64,000 nucleotides of DNA from contig CAVQQP010000019.1 of assembly GCA_963714995.1 (NCBI GenBank), positions 506,428 through 570,427 on the forward strand. Reading direction: 5' to 3'. Origin of the DNA: Prado023 sp963714995 (GTDB lineage Bacteria; Actinomycetota; Actinomycetes; S36-B12; CAIYMF01). Under the pieces are notes generated by a model. The model made no database searches. It saw nothing but the letters and a program-made list of their open reading frames with translations, and was not told where the DNA came from. Positions within the stretch are counted from its first letter, which is position 1. Each line of letters begins with the position of its first letter. This document shows positions 17,688-26,456 of the stretch, one piece after another. Made by a program: the position numbers and the translations under genes.

Positions 17688-18578
17688 TCAGGGGGCGATG
17701 TTGAGTCTGGCGATCGTGCGCTCTCCGAGGTCCTGGTCTCCGGTCACTTCCGGCTTGGCCGGGCCTCGGCCGCAGGTGAGGGCCACGAAGTCGGGGAACG
17801 ACATGGTGAGCGCCACCGTCGGTGTCGTCCACCGGCTCGCTCGGGCGGCCCTTGCCGTCCTCGGTGCGGATGACCGTGTCGCTGAACTCGACCCCGGGGC
17901 CGGTCACGGACACCTGGAGCGTCGCCCCGACCGGCGCATCGACCTTCTTGGCCCACACGAACCCCAGCGCCTTGCGCATCCGATCGGCGGCCATGTGCGC
18001 CGGCGCGGTGCCCAGGTGCCCCGGATCCCCGACCGCCACCCGGATGTCCTGCTCATGGACCCACGTGTCGAACACGCGCATCGCGATCACCTCATCGAAC
18101 GGCATCATCCTGCCCAGCGGATTCATCACCAGCCCGGGGTTGCTGGCACGGAGCTCACGCAGGGCCACCTCCCGCTCAGCCACGGTCTGGTCGAACTCGG
18201 CCAGGACCTCCTCGCGTGTCCGCGACCGGCGCAGGTCGACGGGGACCTCGGTGATCCTGCTGAAGCCGTCCCTGACGTGCGGGAGACGTCGCCCAGTCGG
18301 GCTCGTGCGGCGGGTCCTGCACGCCCCAGCTGCGAGCGCTCGATCCAGGTCACATGCGCCACGACGTCGGCCACGGTCCACCCGGGCAGCACCGACGGGT
18401 GGCGCCACTCGGCGCGTGCCGCAGCGTCCCGGAAGTCGGCCATGGCGGCACGCCAGACGTCGATCGGGTCGGAGGCCGCGACGGGGACGGCGACGTCGAT
18501 CGCGTCGGGTGTCGCGAGGAGGTCCGGGGCGGGGTCCGTGGTGGGGTCGGGTGTGGAGTCAGCAGGCGGCTCGGTCAT
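17688..18578 (-). CDS. Mycothiol-dependent maleylpyruvate isomerase-family (DinB-like) protein, two frame breaks
   Basis: Read through two frame breaks this gives one protein of about 295 residues of the TIGR03083/MDMPI family. N-terminal DinB-like helical bundle: L-P-G-W-T-V-A-D-V-V-A-H-V, whose His is one metal ligand. Middle: V-F-D-T-W-V-H-E-Q-D-I-R, with the second conserved His. C-terminus: an SCP2-like beta domain ending T-C-G-R-G-P-A-K-P-E-V. Breaks: near 18288-18292 (one base missing or two extra) and near 17817 (one extra G in the GACGGTGGCG context). Family members use mycothiol or act as metal-dependent hydrolases/transferases; the substrate is not known. Two breaks could mean a pseudogene, but the surrounding pattern favours assembly error. 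Confidence 0.65.
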
Positions 18579-18588
18579 GGCCGGCAGG

Positions 18589-19998
18589 CTACCGGGATGC
18601 AGGCGCCGCTCCGGATCCGGCCACCGCCTCCCGGGCGACCCTGCGGCCATCGGCGATGCACTCCGGGACCCCGACGCCGTGCAGGGCCGAGCCGGCCGGG
18701 TACCACCCCGGGACGTCGGCGAGGGCTGACTCCACGGCTGCCACCCGGTCGAGGTGGCCGACCGTGTACGTCGGCATCGCGTGGGTCCAGCGGGTCACGC
18801 GGGTGAGCACGGGCTGCCCGCCGATCCCCAGCACGCCGGCCACGTGCGAGGTGACCACCCGAAGGATCTCGTCGTCCGGTGCCATGGCCAACGGGCCACG
18901 TCGCTGGGGCACGAAGGCCCGCAGGAGGACGACACCCTCGGGGGCGCGTCCCGCCCACTTGTTCGAGCTGATCGTGACTCCGCTGATGGGGGCCTCGCCG
19001 GCCTCGAGCCACCCCTGGGAGGTCGGCACCGAGTCGAACGCAGCGTGCGGGTACGCGAGGGTCACGACGGTGGTCGTCGAGTGCGGGATCGTGCGCAGCG
19101 CCACGGCGGCCGCGGGGGCCCGGGACTCGACGAGGTCGGCCATCGCCGCGGCACCGACCGCCAGGATCACCGCGTCGAACCGCTCGACCGACCCGTCGGA
19201 GAAGGTGGCGGCGGTGCCGGTCGAGTCCGTGTCGAGCCGCTCGACGCGGGTCGCGAGTCGGACGTCCGCCCCTCCCGCGCGCACGTCCGCCGCCAGCCGC
19301 TCGGGCAGCGCGCCGAGCCCGGTGCGCAGGCTGCGGAACGGCGAGCCCGGCGTGGGCGCCCCCGACGCCCTGGCCCGGCGGCGGGCATCGCGGCCCTGCG
19401 CGAGGCTGGCGACCATCAGGCTGCGGTGCTCCTGCTCGCTGGCGCGCAGCGTGGGCAGCACGGCATCGAGGCTGAGCTCGTCGATGCCGGCCCCGTAGAT
19501 CCCGCCGATCAGCGGCTGGGCGAAGCGATCGACCACACCGTCACCGAGCCGAGCGCGCAGGAACGCCCCGGCTGAGGTGTCGGAGGCGCCCAGCCGGCGG
19601 GGCAGCACGAGGTCGAGCCCGGCGCGTGCCTTGTGCCGCCAGGTCAGGATCGGGGTCGTCACGAAGGGCACCATGCGGGTGGGCAGGACCATGCCCATGG
19701 CGTCGGGCAACGGCAGCAGCCGGCCGTCGGCGCGCAGGTGGACCACGCGCGAGCCGCCGACCGTGACGACCTCGTCGGTCATCCCCAGGTCGGTGATCAG
19801 GCTGAGGGCGGCCGGGCGGTAGGCGACGAAGGAGTCCGGGCCGTGCTCGATCGCGAACCCGTCCACCCGCTCGGTGCGCACCTTGCCGCCGACCTGGCCG
19901 GAGGCCTCGACCAGCGTCACCCGGGCCCCGGCACGCATCGCCTCCCAGGCCGCGCTCAACCCGGTGATGCCGGCGCCGACGACCAGGACGTCGGTCAT
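18589..19998 (-). CDS. hemY: HemY/CgoX-type proto-/coproporphyrinogen oxidase
   Basis: A 469-residue flavoprotein. FAD-binding G-A-G-I-T-G-L lies at residues 8-14, then E-A-S-G-Q-V-G-G-K-V-R-T and H-G-P-D-S-F, characteristic of the HemY branch rather than generic amine oxidases. C-terminal G-V-G-V-P-E-C-I-A-D-G is the conserved final FAD contact. In actinomycetes this enzyme usually acts as coproporphyrinogen III oxidase (CgoX) in the coproporphyrin-dependent heme pathway. The start ATG (first base 19998) overlaps the stop of the upstream radical SAM gene (ATGA), so the two are coupled. The end lies 11 bases before the DinB-family gene start on the same strand. Confidence 0.85.
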   Translation of the reverse strand: MTDVLVVGAGITGLSAAWEAMRAGARVTLVEASGQVGGKVRTERVDGFAIEHGPDSFVAYRPAALSLITDLGMTDEVVTVGGSRVVHLRADGRLLPLPDAMGMVLPTRMVPFVTTPILTWRHKARAGLDLVLPRRLGASDTSAGAFLRARLGDGVVDRFAQPLIGGIYGAGIDELSLDAVLPTLRASEQEHRSLMVASLAQGRDARRRARASGAPTPGSPFRSLRTGLGALPERLAADVRAGGADVRLATRVERLDTDSTGTAATFSDGSVERFDAVILAVGAAAMADLVESRAPAAAVALRTIPHSTTTVVTLAYPHAAFDSVPTSQGWLEAGEAPISGVTISSNKWAGRAPEGVVLLRAFVPQRRGPLAMAPDDEILRVVTSHVAGVLGIGGQPVLTRVTRWTHAMPTYTVGHLDRVAAVESALADVPGWYPAGSALHGVGVPECIADGRRVAREAVAGSGAAPASR

Positions 19999-21041
19999 CC
20001 CTGGGGCTTCTGCGTCCGCGGCACGTACGGGCACAGCGGATCGGACTCCAGCGGGTCACCGGTCCATGCGTAGGCCCGCGCACGCGAGCCGCCGCACCAC
20101 ATCTGGTACTCACAGCGCCCGCAGCGGCCCTTGAACAGCGACGGGTCCCGCAGGTCGCGCATCGTGGGGTTGTCGCGGTAGATCTCCACCAGGCCGGTCT
20201 CCCGGACGTTTCCGACAGCCAGCGGCAGGAACCCCGACGGGGTGACGGTGCCGTCGTGGGCGATGAAGACGATCCCGTTGCCGTCACGGATCCCGAAGCC
20301 CCGGGACAGCGGGTGCGCCTCGATCTCGGCGTCGGACAGCCCGGTCCGGGCCAGGGCCTTGGCGGCCACGCGCCGGTACTGCATCGCCTCGGTGGTCTTG
20401 ACCTGGAACGGCGCATCCGCGCTGACCTGCCACAGCCAGCCCATCAGCCGCTCGGCCTCGCCCGGGGACAGCTCGGTCAGGGTCGAGCCGCGGCCCACGG
20501 AGATCAGGAAGAACAGGCTCCAGCGCAGCAGCGTGCGCTCGGTGAGCAGGTCACGGATCGCGGGGAGGTCGGCCGCGGTCGTGGCGGTCACCAGCGTGTT
20601 GACCTGGACCGGCATCCCGACCTCGGCCGCCCAGTCCATCGCCTCGAGCGTGGCCTCGAAGGTGCCCGGCACGCCGCGGAGTCCGTCGTGGGCCTCGGCG
20701 GTCGAGCCGTCGAGGCTCAGCGAGATCGCCGCGACCCCGTCGTCCTTGAGCTCGGCGAGCCGGTCGCGGGTCAGCAGCGGGGTCACGGCCGGCGCCAGGG
20801 AGACCCCGATCCCGCGGGCGATCGCCTCGTGGATCAGCACCTTCAGGTCCGACCGGCGCAGCGGGTCGCCGCCGGTCATCACGACGTGCGGCAGCGGGGA
20901 GCCGAAGCCCGTGATCTCGTCGAGCAGGGCGATCGCCTCGGTGGTGGAGAGCTCACCGGGCCCCGGGTCGGGCATCGCCGTGGCCCGGCAGTGGCTGCAC
21001 GCCAGCCCGCAGGCGGTGGTCAGCTCCCAGTAGATGATCAT
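19995..21041 (-). CDS. Radical SAM/SPASM protein (AhbD/NirJ-like, TIGR04053 type)
   Basis: A 348-residue radical SAM enzyme: C11-x3-C15-x2-C18 in T-A-C-G-L-A-C-S-H-C binds the SAM [4Fe-4S] cluster. M-T-G-G-D-P is the GGE-type SAM contact. The C-terminal Cys-rich SPASM segment (C-G-R-C-E-Y-Q-M-W-C-G-G, then another Cys) binds an auxiliary cluster. Coupling to hemY and similarity to heme-pathway radical SAM proteins (AhbD, NirJ) suggest a porphyrin-modifying or heme-related role. The start is uncertain: the frame continues upstream to 21212 with plausible family sequence (S-V-R-P-E-G-W-V-Y-A-S-A-P) but no ATG, GTG or TTG. So either the ATG at 21041 is right or the 5' end is damaged. Confidence 0.75.
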   Translation of the reverse strand: MIIYWELTTACGLACSHCRATAMPDPGPGELSTTEAIALLDEITGFGSPLPHVVMTGGDPLRRSDLKVLIHEAIARGIGVSLAPAVTPLLTRDRLAELKDDGVAAISLSLDGSTAEAHDGLRGVPGTFEATLEAMDWAAEVGMPVQVNTLVTATTAADLPAIRDLLTERTLLRWSLFFLISVGRGSTLTELSPGEAERLMGWLWQVSADAPFQVKTTEAMQYRRVAAKALARTGLSDAEIEAHPLSRGFGIRDGNGIVFIAHDGTVTPSGFLPLAVGNVRETGLVEIYRDNPTMRDLRDPSLFKGRCGRCEYQMWCGGSRARAYAWTGDPLESDPLCPYVPRTQKPQG

Positions 21042-21092
21042 CGGGGCGCTCGCGTAGACCCAGCCCTCGGGGCGGACGGAGCCGATCCCAGC

Positions 21093-21137
21093 CGGATGCC
21101 CACCGGCCCGGGATGCCCACCGGACCCGGGATGCCCA
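21093..21137. repeat. Short direct repeats GGATGCCCACCGG upstream of the radical SAM gene
   Basis: Three near-identical copies of GGATGCCCA(C)CGG-C/A-CC with a spacing of 18-19 bases. They lie just upstream of, or inside, the uncertain 5' end of the radical SAM gene and could be a recent slippage expansion. The rest of 21042-21314 holds no supported gene. Confidence 0.5.
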
Positions 21138-21314
21138 GCCTGGGCCGAGTGCCCGGTGCGATGCCTGCCCTGCGTGGCCTGCACGGTGCCGCCTCCTAGA
21201 CGCGCGAAGTGCTCAGGCCATCGTAGGTTCCGCGCCGACGAGGCCTGGGTGCCGGTGGTCCCGGCCGGCCCGGGCAGAGGTCCCGGGGGCCGAGTCCCGG
21301 ACCAGCTCCCTGCC

Positions 21315-22149
21315 CTACCCGATGTCGCGGCGGAACGTCGTGAACCGCCCGATGAGGACCAGCACGACCGCGTAGCCCACCAGGGTCAGGGTGCCCTGCC
21401 ACGCGTTCAGCAGCTCGGCCAGCCCGGAGCTGACGTACAGGCTCGACCCGGCGATCGCCTCCCCCGCGGCGCCCGGGGAGGAACTTGCTGATCGCCTCGG
21501 TGGCGTCGAACTGCGCCAGGAGCAGGCGCAGCAACGGCTCCACGAACTGCGTGAACGCCAGCAGGACGACGATCGCCGCCACCTGGTTGGTGAGCACCGA
21601 GCCGAAGCCGACCCCCACCAGCGCCCAGAGCGTCAGGGCCACCACGGACAGGACGAGCGTGCGCTGGATGGTGCTGTCCCCGAGCAGGGTCGGCTCGCCC
21701 ATGATCGCCAGGGTCGCCGCACCGCCGATGACCGTGCCGACCACGCCTGCGAGCGCCACGACCAGCGCGAACGGCAGGATCGCGACGAGCTTGGAGCCCA
21801 GGACCAGGCTGCGGCGCGGCTCGGCCAGCAGGGTCGGGGTGATGGTGCGATGACGGAACTCACCGGTGACGCTCAGCGCCCCGAGGATCGCCGGGAAGAT
21901 GTAGCCCAGGGCGACGGCCAGGGTGTAGACCGACGTGGCGATGGCCATCGAGTCCAGGACGGCTCCCTCCCCGAACCCGCCGCCGCCCGTGGGGGCACCC
22001 GTCTTCTCGGCCTCGCGCATCCCCAGGACCAGCGAGAACGCCATGATCACGCCCATCACGACCATGTAGCCGAACATCACCAGGGCCGTCAGCCACCACG
22101 TGCGGGTCGTCGAGACCTTGCGGAGCTCGGTGCGCAGGGCGGCGATCAT
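21315..22149 (-). CDS. ABC-2-type transporter permease, one frame break
   Basis: About 277 residues when repaired, with six predicted membrane helices typical of ABC-2 permeases. N-terminus: A-L-R-T-E-L-R-K-V-S-T-T-R-T-W-W, the usual amphipathic coupling segment. Middle: G-A-L-S-V-T-G-E-F-R-H-R-T-I-T-P-T-L-L, the conserved cytoplasmic loop. The frame breaks near 21473-21481, in a C/G run: removing one base restores G-E-A-I-A-G-S-S-L-Y-V-S-S-G and a final helix ending F-R-R-D-I-G at a TAG. Its ATG overlaps the stop of the ATPase gene (ATGA), so they form one exporter. The substrate is unknown. Confidence 0.75.
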
Positions 22150-23177
22150 CGGGCCACCCCCGGAGCGGTCGCACCCGCGGGTCCGTCGGGTGCCGGTGGG
22201 GGGCCGGCCGGATGCCCAGCCCCCGGCAGTGCCGGAGACGGGTCCACGGGGTCGGCGGTGAGCTGCAGGAACAGCGACTCCAGGCTGGTGCCGGCCGGAG
22301 TCAGCTCGTGCAGCTGCAGTCCGCGTGCGAACGCAGCGGCCCCGACCTGCGGGCAGTGCCGGTCGTAGATGACCGCGGTCGTGGGACTGTCGAACCGCGT
22401 GCTCGGCCCCCAGCCCTGGTCGGCCACGAGCGCGGCCAAGCCGGGGGCGTCCGGCGAGCTGATCCGGACCGCGGGTCGGGCCATCGCTTCCAGCTGGGCA
22501 AGGGACGAGGCGTGCACGAGCCGCCCGCGCGCGATGATCACGACATCGTCGACGGTCTGCTCGACCTCGGAGAGCACGTGGCTGGAGACCAGCACCGTGC
22601 GTCCCTGCGCCGCCAGGTAGCGCAGGAACTGGCGCAGCCAGGCGATCCCCTCCGGGTCCAGGCCGTTCGCCGGCTCGTCGAGCAGGAGCACCTGCGGGTC
22701 GCCCAGCAGCGTCGTTGCCAGGGCCAGCCGTTGCCGCATGCCCATCGAGAAGCCGCCCGTGCGCCGGTCGGCGGCGTCGCCCAGCCCGACGATGCCCAGG
22801 ACCTCGTCGCAGCGGGCATCGCCGACGCCGATCTGCGGCGCGTACACACGCAGGTGGTCCCGTGCGGTCCTGCCCGGGTGGAACGAGGACGCCTCCAGCG
22901 CGGCGCCCACCTGCCGCGCCGGCTGGGTGCGGGCTGAGTACGCCCGGCCACCGATCGTGGCGGAGCCGGCATCCGGCGTGGCCAGGCCGAGGAGGAGCCG
23001 CAGCGTCGTGGTCTTGCCGGCCCCGTTGGGCCCGAGGAACCCCGTGACCCGTCCGGGTGCGACGGTGAAGCTGAGGTCGCTGACGGCGTGGACCGGGCCG
23101 AAGCGCTTCGACAGGCCGGACACCTCGACGATCCCGGCCTCAGGCACGAACGTCGTGGGAGCAGATGCCACAGTCAT
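22146..23177 (-). CDS. ABC transporter ATP-binding protein
   Basis: A 343-residue ATPase of the CcmA/DrrA type. Walker A G-P-N-G-A-G-K-T-T near residue 50; signature F-S-M-G-M-R-Q-R-L-A; Walker B V-L-L-L-D-E-P-A-N-G-L-D-P; H-loop S-S-H-V-L-S-E-V-E. The C-terminal 130 residues form the extra domain seen in drug- and antibiotic-export ATPases and end in a Pro/Ala-rich tail. It is the first gene of a two-gene exporter with the overlapping permease. The region between its start and the 1020-residue gene is only about 70 bases. Confidence 0.9.
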   Translation of the reverse strand: MTVASAPTTFVPEAGIVEVSGLSKRFGPVHAVSDLSFTVAPGRVTGFLGPNGAGKTTTLRLLLGLATPDAGSATIGGRAYSARTQPARQVGAALEASSFHPGRTARDHLRVYAPQIGVGDARCDEVLGIVGLGDAADRRTGGFSMGMRQRLALATTLLGDPQVLLLDEPANGLDPEGIAWLRQFLRYLAAQGRTVLVSSHVLSEVEQTVDDVVIIARGRLVHASSLAQLEAMARPAVRISSPDAPGLAALVADQGWGPSTRFDSPTTAVIYDRHCPQVGAAAFARGLQLHELTPAGTSLESLFLQLTADPVDPSPALPGAGHPAGPPPAPDGPAGATAPGVAR

Positions 23178-23250
23178 GGCCCAACCCTGTCACGTCAGCC
23201 CCTCGTGCTGCCGACCCCTCCCCCACCCGCCCTCCTCATGCCCGCGCTCC

Positions 23251-26200
23251 TCAGGCTGGGGCGGTGGACCGCCTGGCCGCCCCGAGCACCAGGCCGACCA
23301 GCGCCAGCACCGCGCCGGCCGCGACGAGGTACGCCGGGATCTCGGTCGGGATGCCCAGGTGCACGGTGATGCCCAGGATCCGCGACAGCCCGAGTGGCAG
23401 CAGGGCCATCTGGTCGTTGAAGGTCGTCAGCGCAGCTTCGAGCCCGGACCAGGCCATCAGCGCCCCGAGCGCCACCATCGGCGCGGCGACACCGACCAGG
23501 ACCAGGCCGAGCGCGCGGGGTCGGGTCCGGCCGTAGGAGGTGCGCAGCACCACGTAGGTGACCAGGAACAGCCACAGGAAGGCCGCCACGGAGACGGTGG
23601 CGTACACCGTGCGCCACTGATCGTCGGTCCACATCCGGTACCAGTAGCCCAGCGGCCCGCGGGTCACGGTCACCGCCGAGAGCAGCAGCGTCTTGGCCAG
23701 CAGCGCCCCGCCCACGGCGGCGTACAGGGCGAAGGCGTCCACGCGCCGCCCCAGGAGCATGCGGATCACCAGCACGTACAGGGCCATCGAGCCCAGTGTG
23801 GCCAGCATGTAGCTCCACGACAGCCAGTCGCTGAACGCCCCTCGGCTGGCCACCAGCAGGACTGCGGGCAGGGCCCAGGCCAGCACCCGGGCCCCGGCCG
23901 GCCGCGGCTGCGGCGGGTCCAGCACCAGGCGCCACGGCCGGGTCGCCCCCAGCCACAGGCCGCGAGCGGCGCATCCCAGGGCGCTCCCACGCCACCGACG
24001 GCCCAGGGGACCCCCGAGCAGGGCCAGGACGAGGATGGCCACCAGCACAGCGCCCGTGACCACCCGGGACGCCTGGGTGCGTTCCGCGTGCCCGAACCCG
24101 GCGTCCACGGCGAAGAAGCTGTAGGCAGGTGTGTCGAGGTCACCGGTGTAGGTGGCCAGATGGCGGGCGACGGCGTCGTCGTATCGGGCCTTCGCCTCGG
24201 TCCAGTCCGTCCAGGTCGCCCGGTCGCCGCCGTCCAACCAGGAGTAGTACGCCAGGAACGCCTCACGGAAGGCACCCAGTGTGGTGAACAGGTCGACCTC
24301 GTACTCCAGGGAGTGCACGAGCTGGTCACGCAGGGCCGGGTCATGCCACGCCGCGGGGTCGGTGGCGCTGACCGTGGCCAGCATCCGCTCCGCGCCCGCC
24401 ACGGCCTCCCGGCCACGGGCGATCGCCTCGTCGAGGGAGTCCCGGCTCACGTGGTGGATGGCGCTGAGGGCGGCGCTGTCCCCGGAGACGATGTCCCACT
24501 CGAAGATCCACATCATCGGCGGCGGCTCCAGGCCGAGGGCCAGGACCTGCTCCCGGGCGTAGGGGGCCACGTAGAGCCCGTCGCGGACGACCTCCCGCGA
24601 GTCGGCCAGGACGCCCACGAGGGCATCGGCGGTGGCGGGGTCATCCGAGAAGGTGCGCGCGACCCAGTCCCGGGTGGCCGCGCCGACGTCGGCGTCCACG
24701 TCCCAGCCGAGCCGGCCGGTGGCGTACACGTCGGCGTCGTAGAGCTGCCAGAAGCCGCTCTTGAGGTACAGCGACATCGGGCCCGCCCGCCATGGGCCGC
24801 CGTCCTGGGTCCAGACCCAGATCCCCTGGATGTTCGGGTTGTCGGCGGCGAACCCCTGCAGGGCCTGCTGCTGGTGGGTCGACAGGTGGTTGGGGATCGC
24901 GCTGAACGCCTCGAACTCACGGCGCGACTGGAACTCCACGACCCGGGGCTGGTCGCCGTGGCTCAGGGTGGGGTTGTCGGGCAGCCACGAGTAGAAGTCG
25001 CCCATGGTGTACTTCGTGACCGCCACCAGGTTGTCCGCGTCGAGCCCCTCGAGGACGGCGTCGTAGGTCTCGGTGCTCGTGTGCATGTCGCCGACCTCGC
25101 CGACCCCGACCGACCACGTGCGGAAGAAGATCGTGCGGTCGTGCTCGGCGGCCGCGGCCGTGAGCTGCTCGAGCATCGTCCGCACAGCGGCGACGGAGGT
25201 GACCTCCAGGGCCGAGTAGTAGTCCCACCCCTCGAGGTTGTAGACAGTCCCCGCCTCGCCGATGCGGATCATCAGCCCGCTGACGAAGGGCATCCGGGTC
25301 AGGAACTCGTCGAGCCCGGCCGTGTAGACCTCCCACAGGCGCGGGTCGTCGGGGTCGATCCCGCCGAGCTCGCGGTCCAGGTACTCCTCCAGCGGCCCGG
25401 TCAGCGCGAGCATGTCGGTCTTGAACACGACGTCCATGCCCATGTCGGCGGCGTAGGACCACATCGCGCCGAACTGCTCGACCATGGCGTCGTGCCGGGC
25501 GCGGTAGGGGCTGTCGGCCGGGTAGACCTCGGTGCCGTCGCCCACGCCGTCGAAGTTCACGTACTCGAGGAACCCGTTGACGACGATCCCGTTGTAGCCG
25601 TAGGCCCGGATGTGCTCGACGTAGGCCTCCCAGTCCGCCCGGGCGCTGGCCATGCCGTCGGGGTCGATGTACGGGGAATCGGCCAGGATCACGTCGGAGA
25701 ACGCACCGGAGTTGTGCGAGTAGTCGTCCTGGGCCAGCCACGCCTCGGGGTCGGGCTGGACGCCCACCGCCCCCATGTCGACATAGCGGTACTGCAGGTC
25801 GGCGACCACGGGCGTGGTCCCGAGGTCGGGCAGTGCCCGACCGGCCTCGAGGGCCAGGGCGGCGGCGAACATCCCGTCGGCGACCCCGTTGCGATCACCA
25901 CCGACCACGCCGCCGGGATCGAGCGTGTACCCGCCCGCGGGGATGGACTCGTCGACCGCCACGACGAAGTCGCCCTGCGAGCCCGGGACGACCCTCGGGC
26001 GGGTCCCCGTCCGGTCCTCGACTGCCGTGGCGAGGCGGTCTGCGGCAACGGCCAGCAGCGGGTCCGTGGCGTACGCCTCGGGCACCGCGATCGTGTCGAT
26101 CCCCGGTACGGCCGCCTCCTGGGACCCCTGCGATGCCGGGACGGCCAGGGTCGGCTCATCCGGCAGGGGCTTGTCCTCGTAGGAGATCGCCAGCGCGCTG

Positions 26201-26313
26201 CTCAGCCCGACGGCCGCCAGGTACCCGATGAGCAGCGCGCCGACGGCGTACAGGACAGCGACCACCACCCAGCGGCGCGGCGCCGGTGCGGCGTCGGGCA
26301 CCCTGTGCGTCAT
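23251..26313 (-). CDS. Large membrane protein with glycoside-hydrolase-like ectodomain
   Basis: 1020 residues. One membrane helix at about 14-40, then a roughly 730-residue extracytoplasmic region, then about eight membrane helices from residue 750 to the end. The ectodomain begins with an alpha/beta segment of the kind that precedes alpha-glucuronidase (GH67) or GH20 barrels (V-A-V-P-E-A-Y, then D-L-Q-Y-R-Y-V-D-M-G). It continues with a probable TIM barrel: E-A-Y-V-E-H-I-R-A-Y-G-Y-N-G-I-V-V-N-G, D-M-G-M-D-V-V-F-K-T-D, and W-V-W-T-Q-D-G-G-P-W. Acidic residues in these strands could be catalytic. The C-terminal membrane domain resembles no transporter I know. It may trim or sense a surface polysaccharide; function is inferred from fold-like patterns only. 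Confidence 0.6.
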   Translation of the reverse strand: MTHRVPDAAPAPRRWVVVAVLYAVGALLIGYLAAVGLSSALAISYEDKPLPDEPTLAVPASQGSQEAAVPGIDTIAVPEAYATDPLLAVAADRLATAVEDRTGTRPRVVPGSQGDFVVAVDESIPAGGYTLDPGGVVGGDRNGVADGMFAAALALEAGRALPDLGTTPVVADLQYRYVDMGAVGVQPDPEAWLAQDDYSHNSGAFSDVILADSPYIDPDGMASARADWEAYVEHIRAYGYNGIVVNGFLEYVNFDGVGDGTEVYPADSPYRARHDAMVEQFGAMWSYAADMGMDVVFKTDMLALTGPLEEYLDRELGGIDPDDPRLWEVYTAGLDEFLTRMPFVSGLMIRIGEAGTVYNLEGWDYYSALEVTSVAAVRTMLEQLTAAAAEHDRTIFFRTWSVGVGEVGDMHTSTETYDAVLEGLDADNLVAVTKYTMGDFYSWLPDNPTLSHGDQPRVVEFQSRREFEAFSAIPNHLSTHQQQALQGFAADNPNIQGIWVWTQDGGPWRAGPMSLYLKSGFWQLYDADVYATGRLGWDVDADVGAATRDWVARTFSDDPATADALVGVLADSREVVRDGLYVAPYAREQVLALGLEPPPMMWIFEWDIVSGDSAALSAIHHVSRDSLDEAIARGREAVAGAERMLATVSATDPAAWHDPALRDQLVHSLEYEVDLFTTLGAFREAFLAYYSWLDGGDRATWTDWTEAKARYDDAVARHLATYTGDLDTPAYSFFAVDAGFGHAERTQASRVVTGAVLVAILVLALLGGPLGRRWRGSALGCAARGLWLGATRPWRLVLDPPQPRPAGARVLAWALPAVLLVASRGAFSDWLSWSYMLATLGSMALYVLVIRMLLGRRVDAFALYAAVGGALLAKTLLLSAVTVTRGPLGYWYRMWTDDQWRTVYATVSVAAFLWLFLVTYVVLRTSYGRTRPRALGLVLVGVAAPMVALGALMAWSGLEAALTTFNDQMALLPLGLSRILGITVHLGIPTEIPAYLVAAGAVLALVGLVLGAARRSTAPA

Positions 26314-26456
26314 CGGCCGAATGCTAGTACCTCATCCGATCGATCCCCTGTCCCGTGGCTCGATCCCGGATCGGTCCGGATTCGCGACTGCGGTTGCCCG
26401 CAGATCCGGATCGATCGGGATCGGCGCCGGGCGGGCGCCTGTCCGCGCGACAGGGC

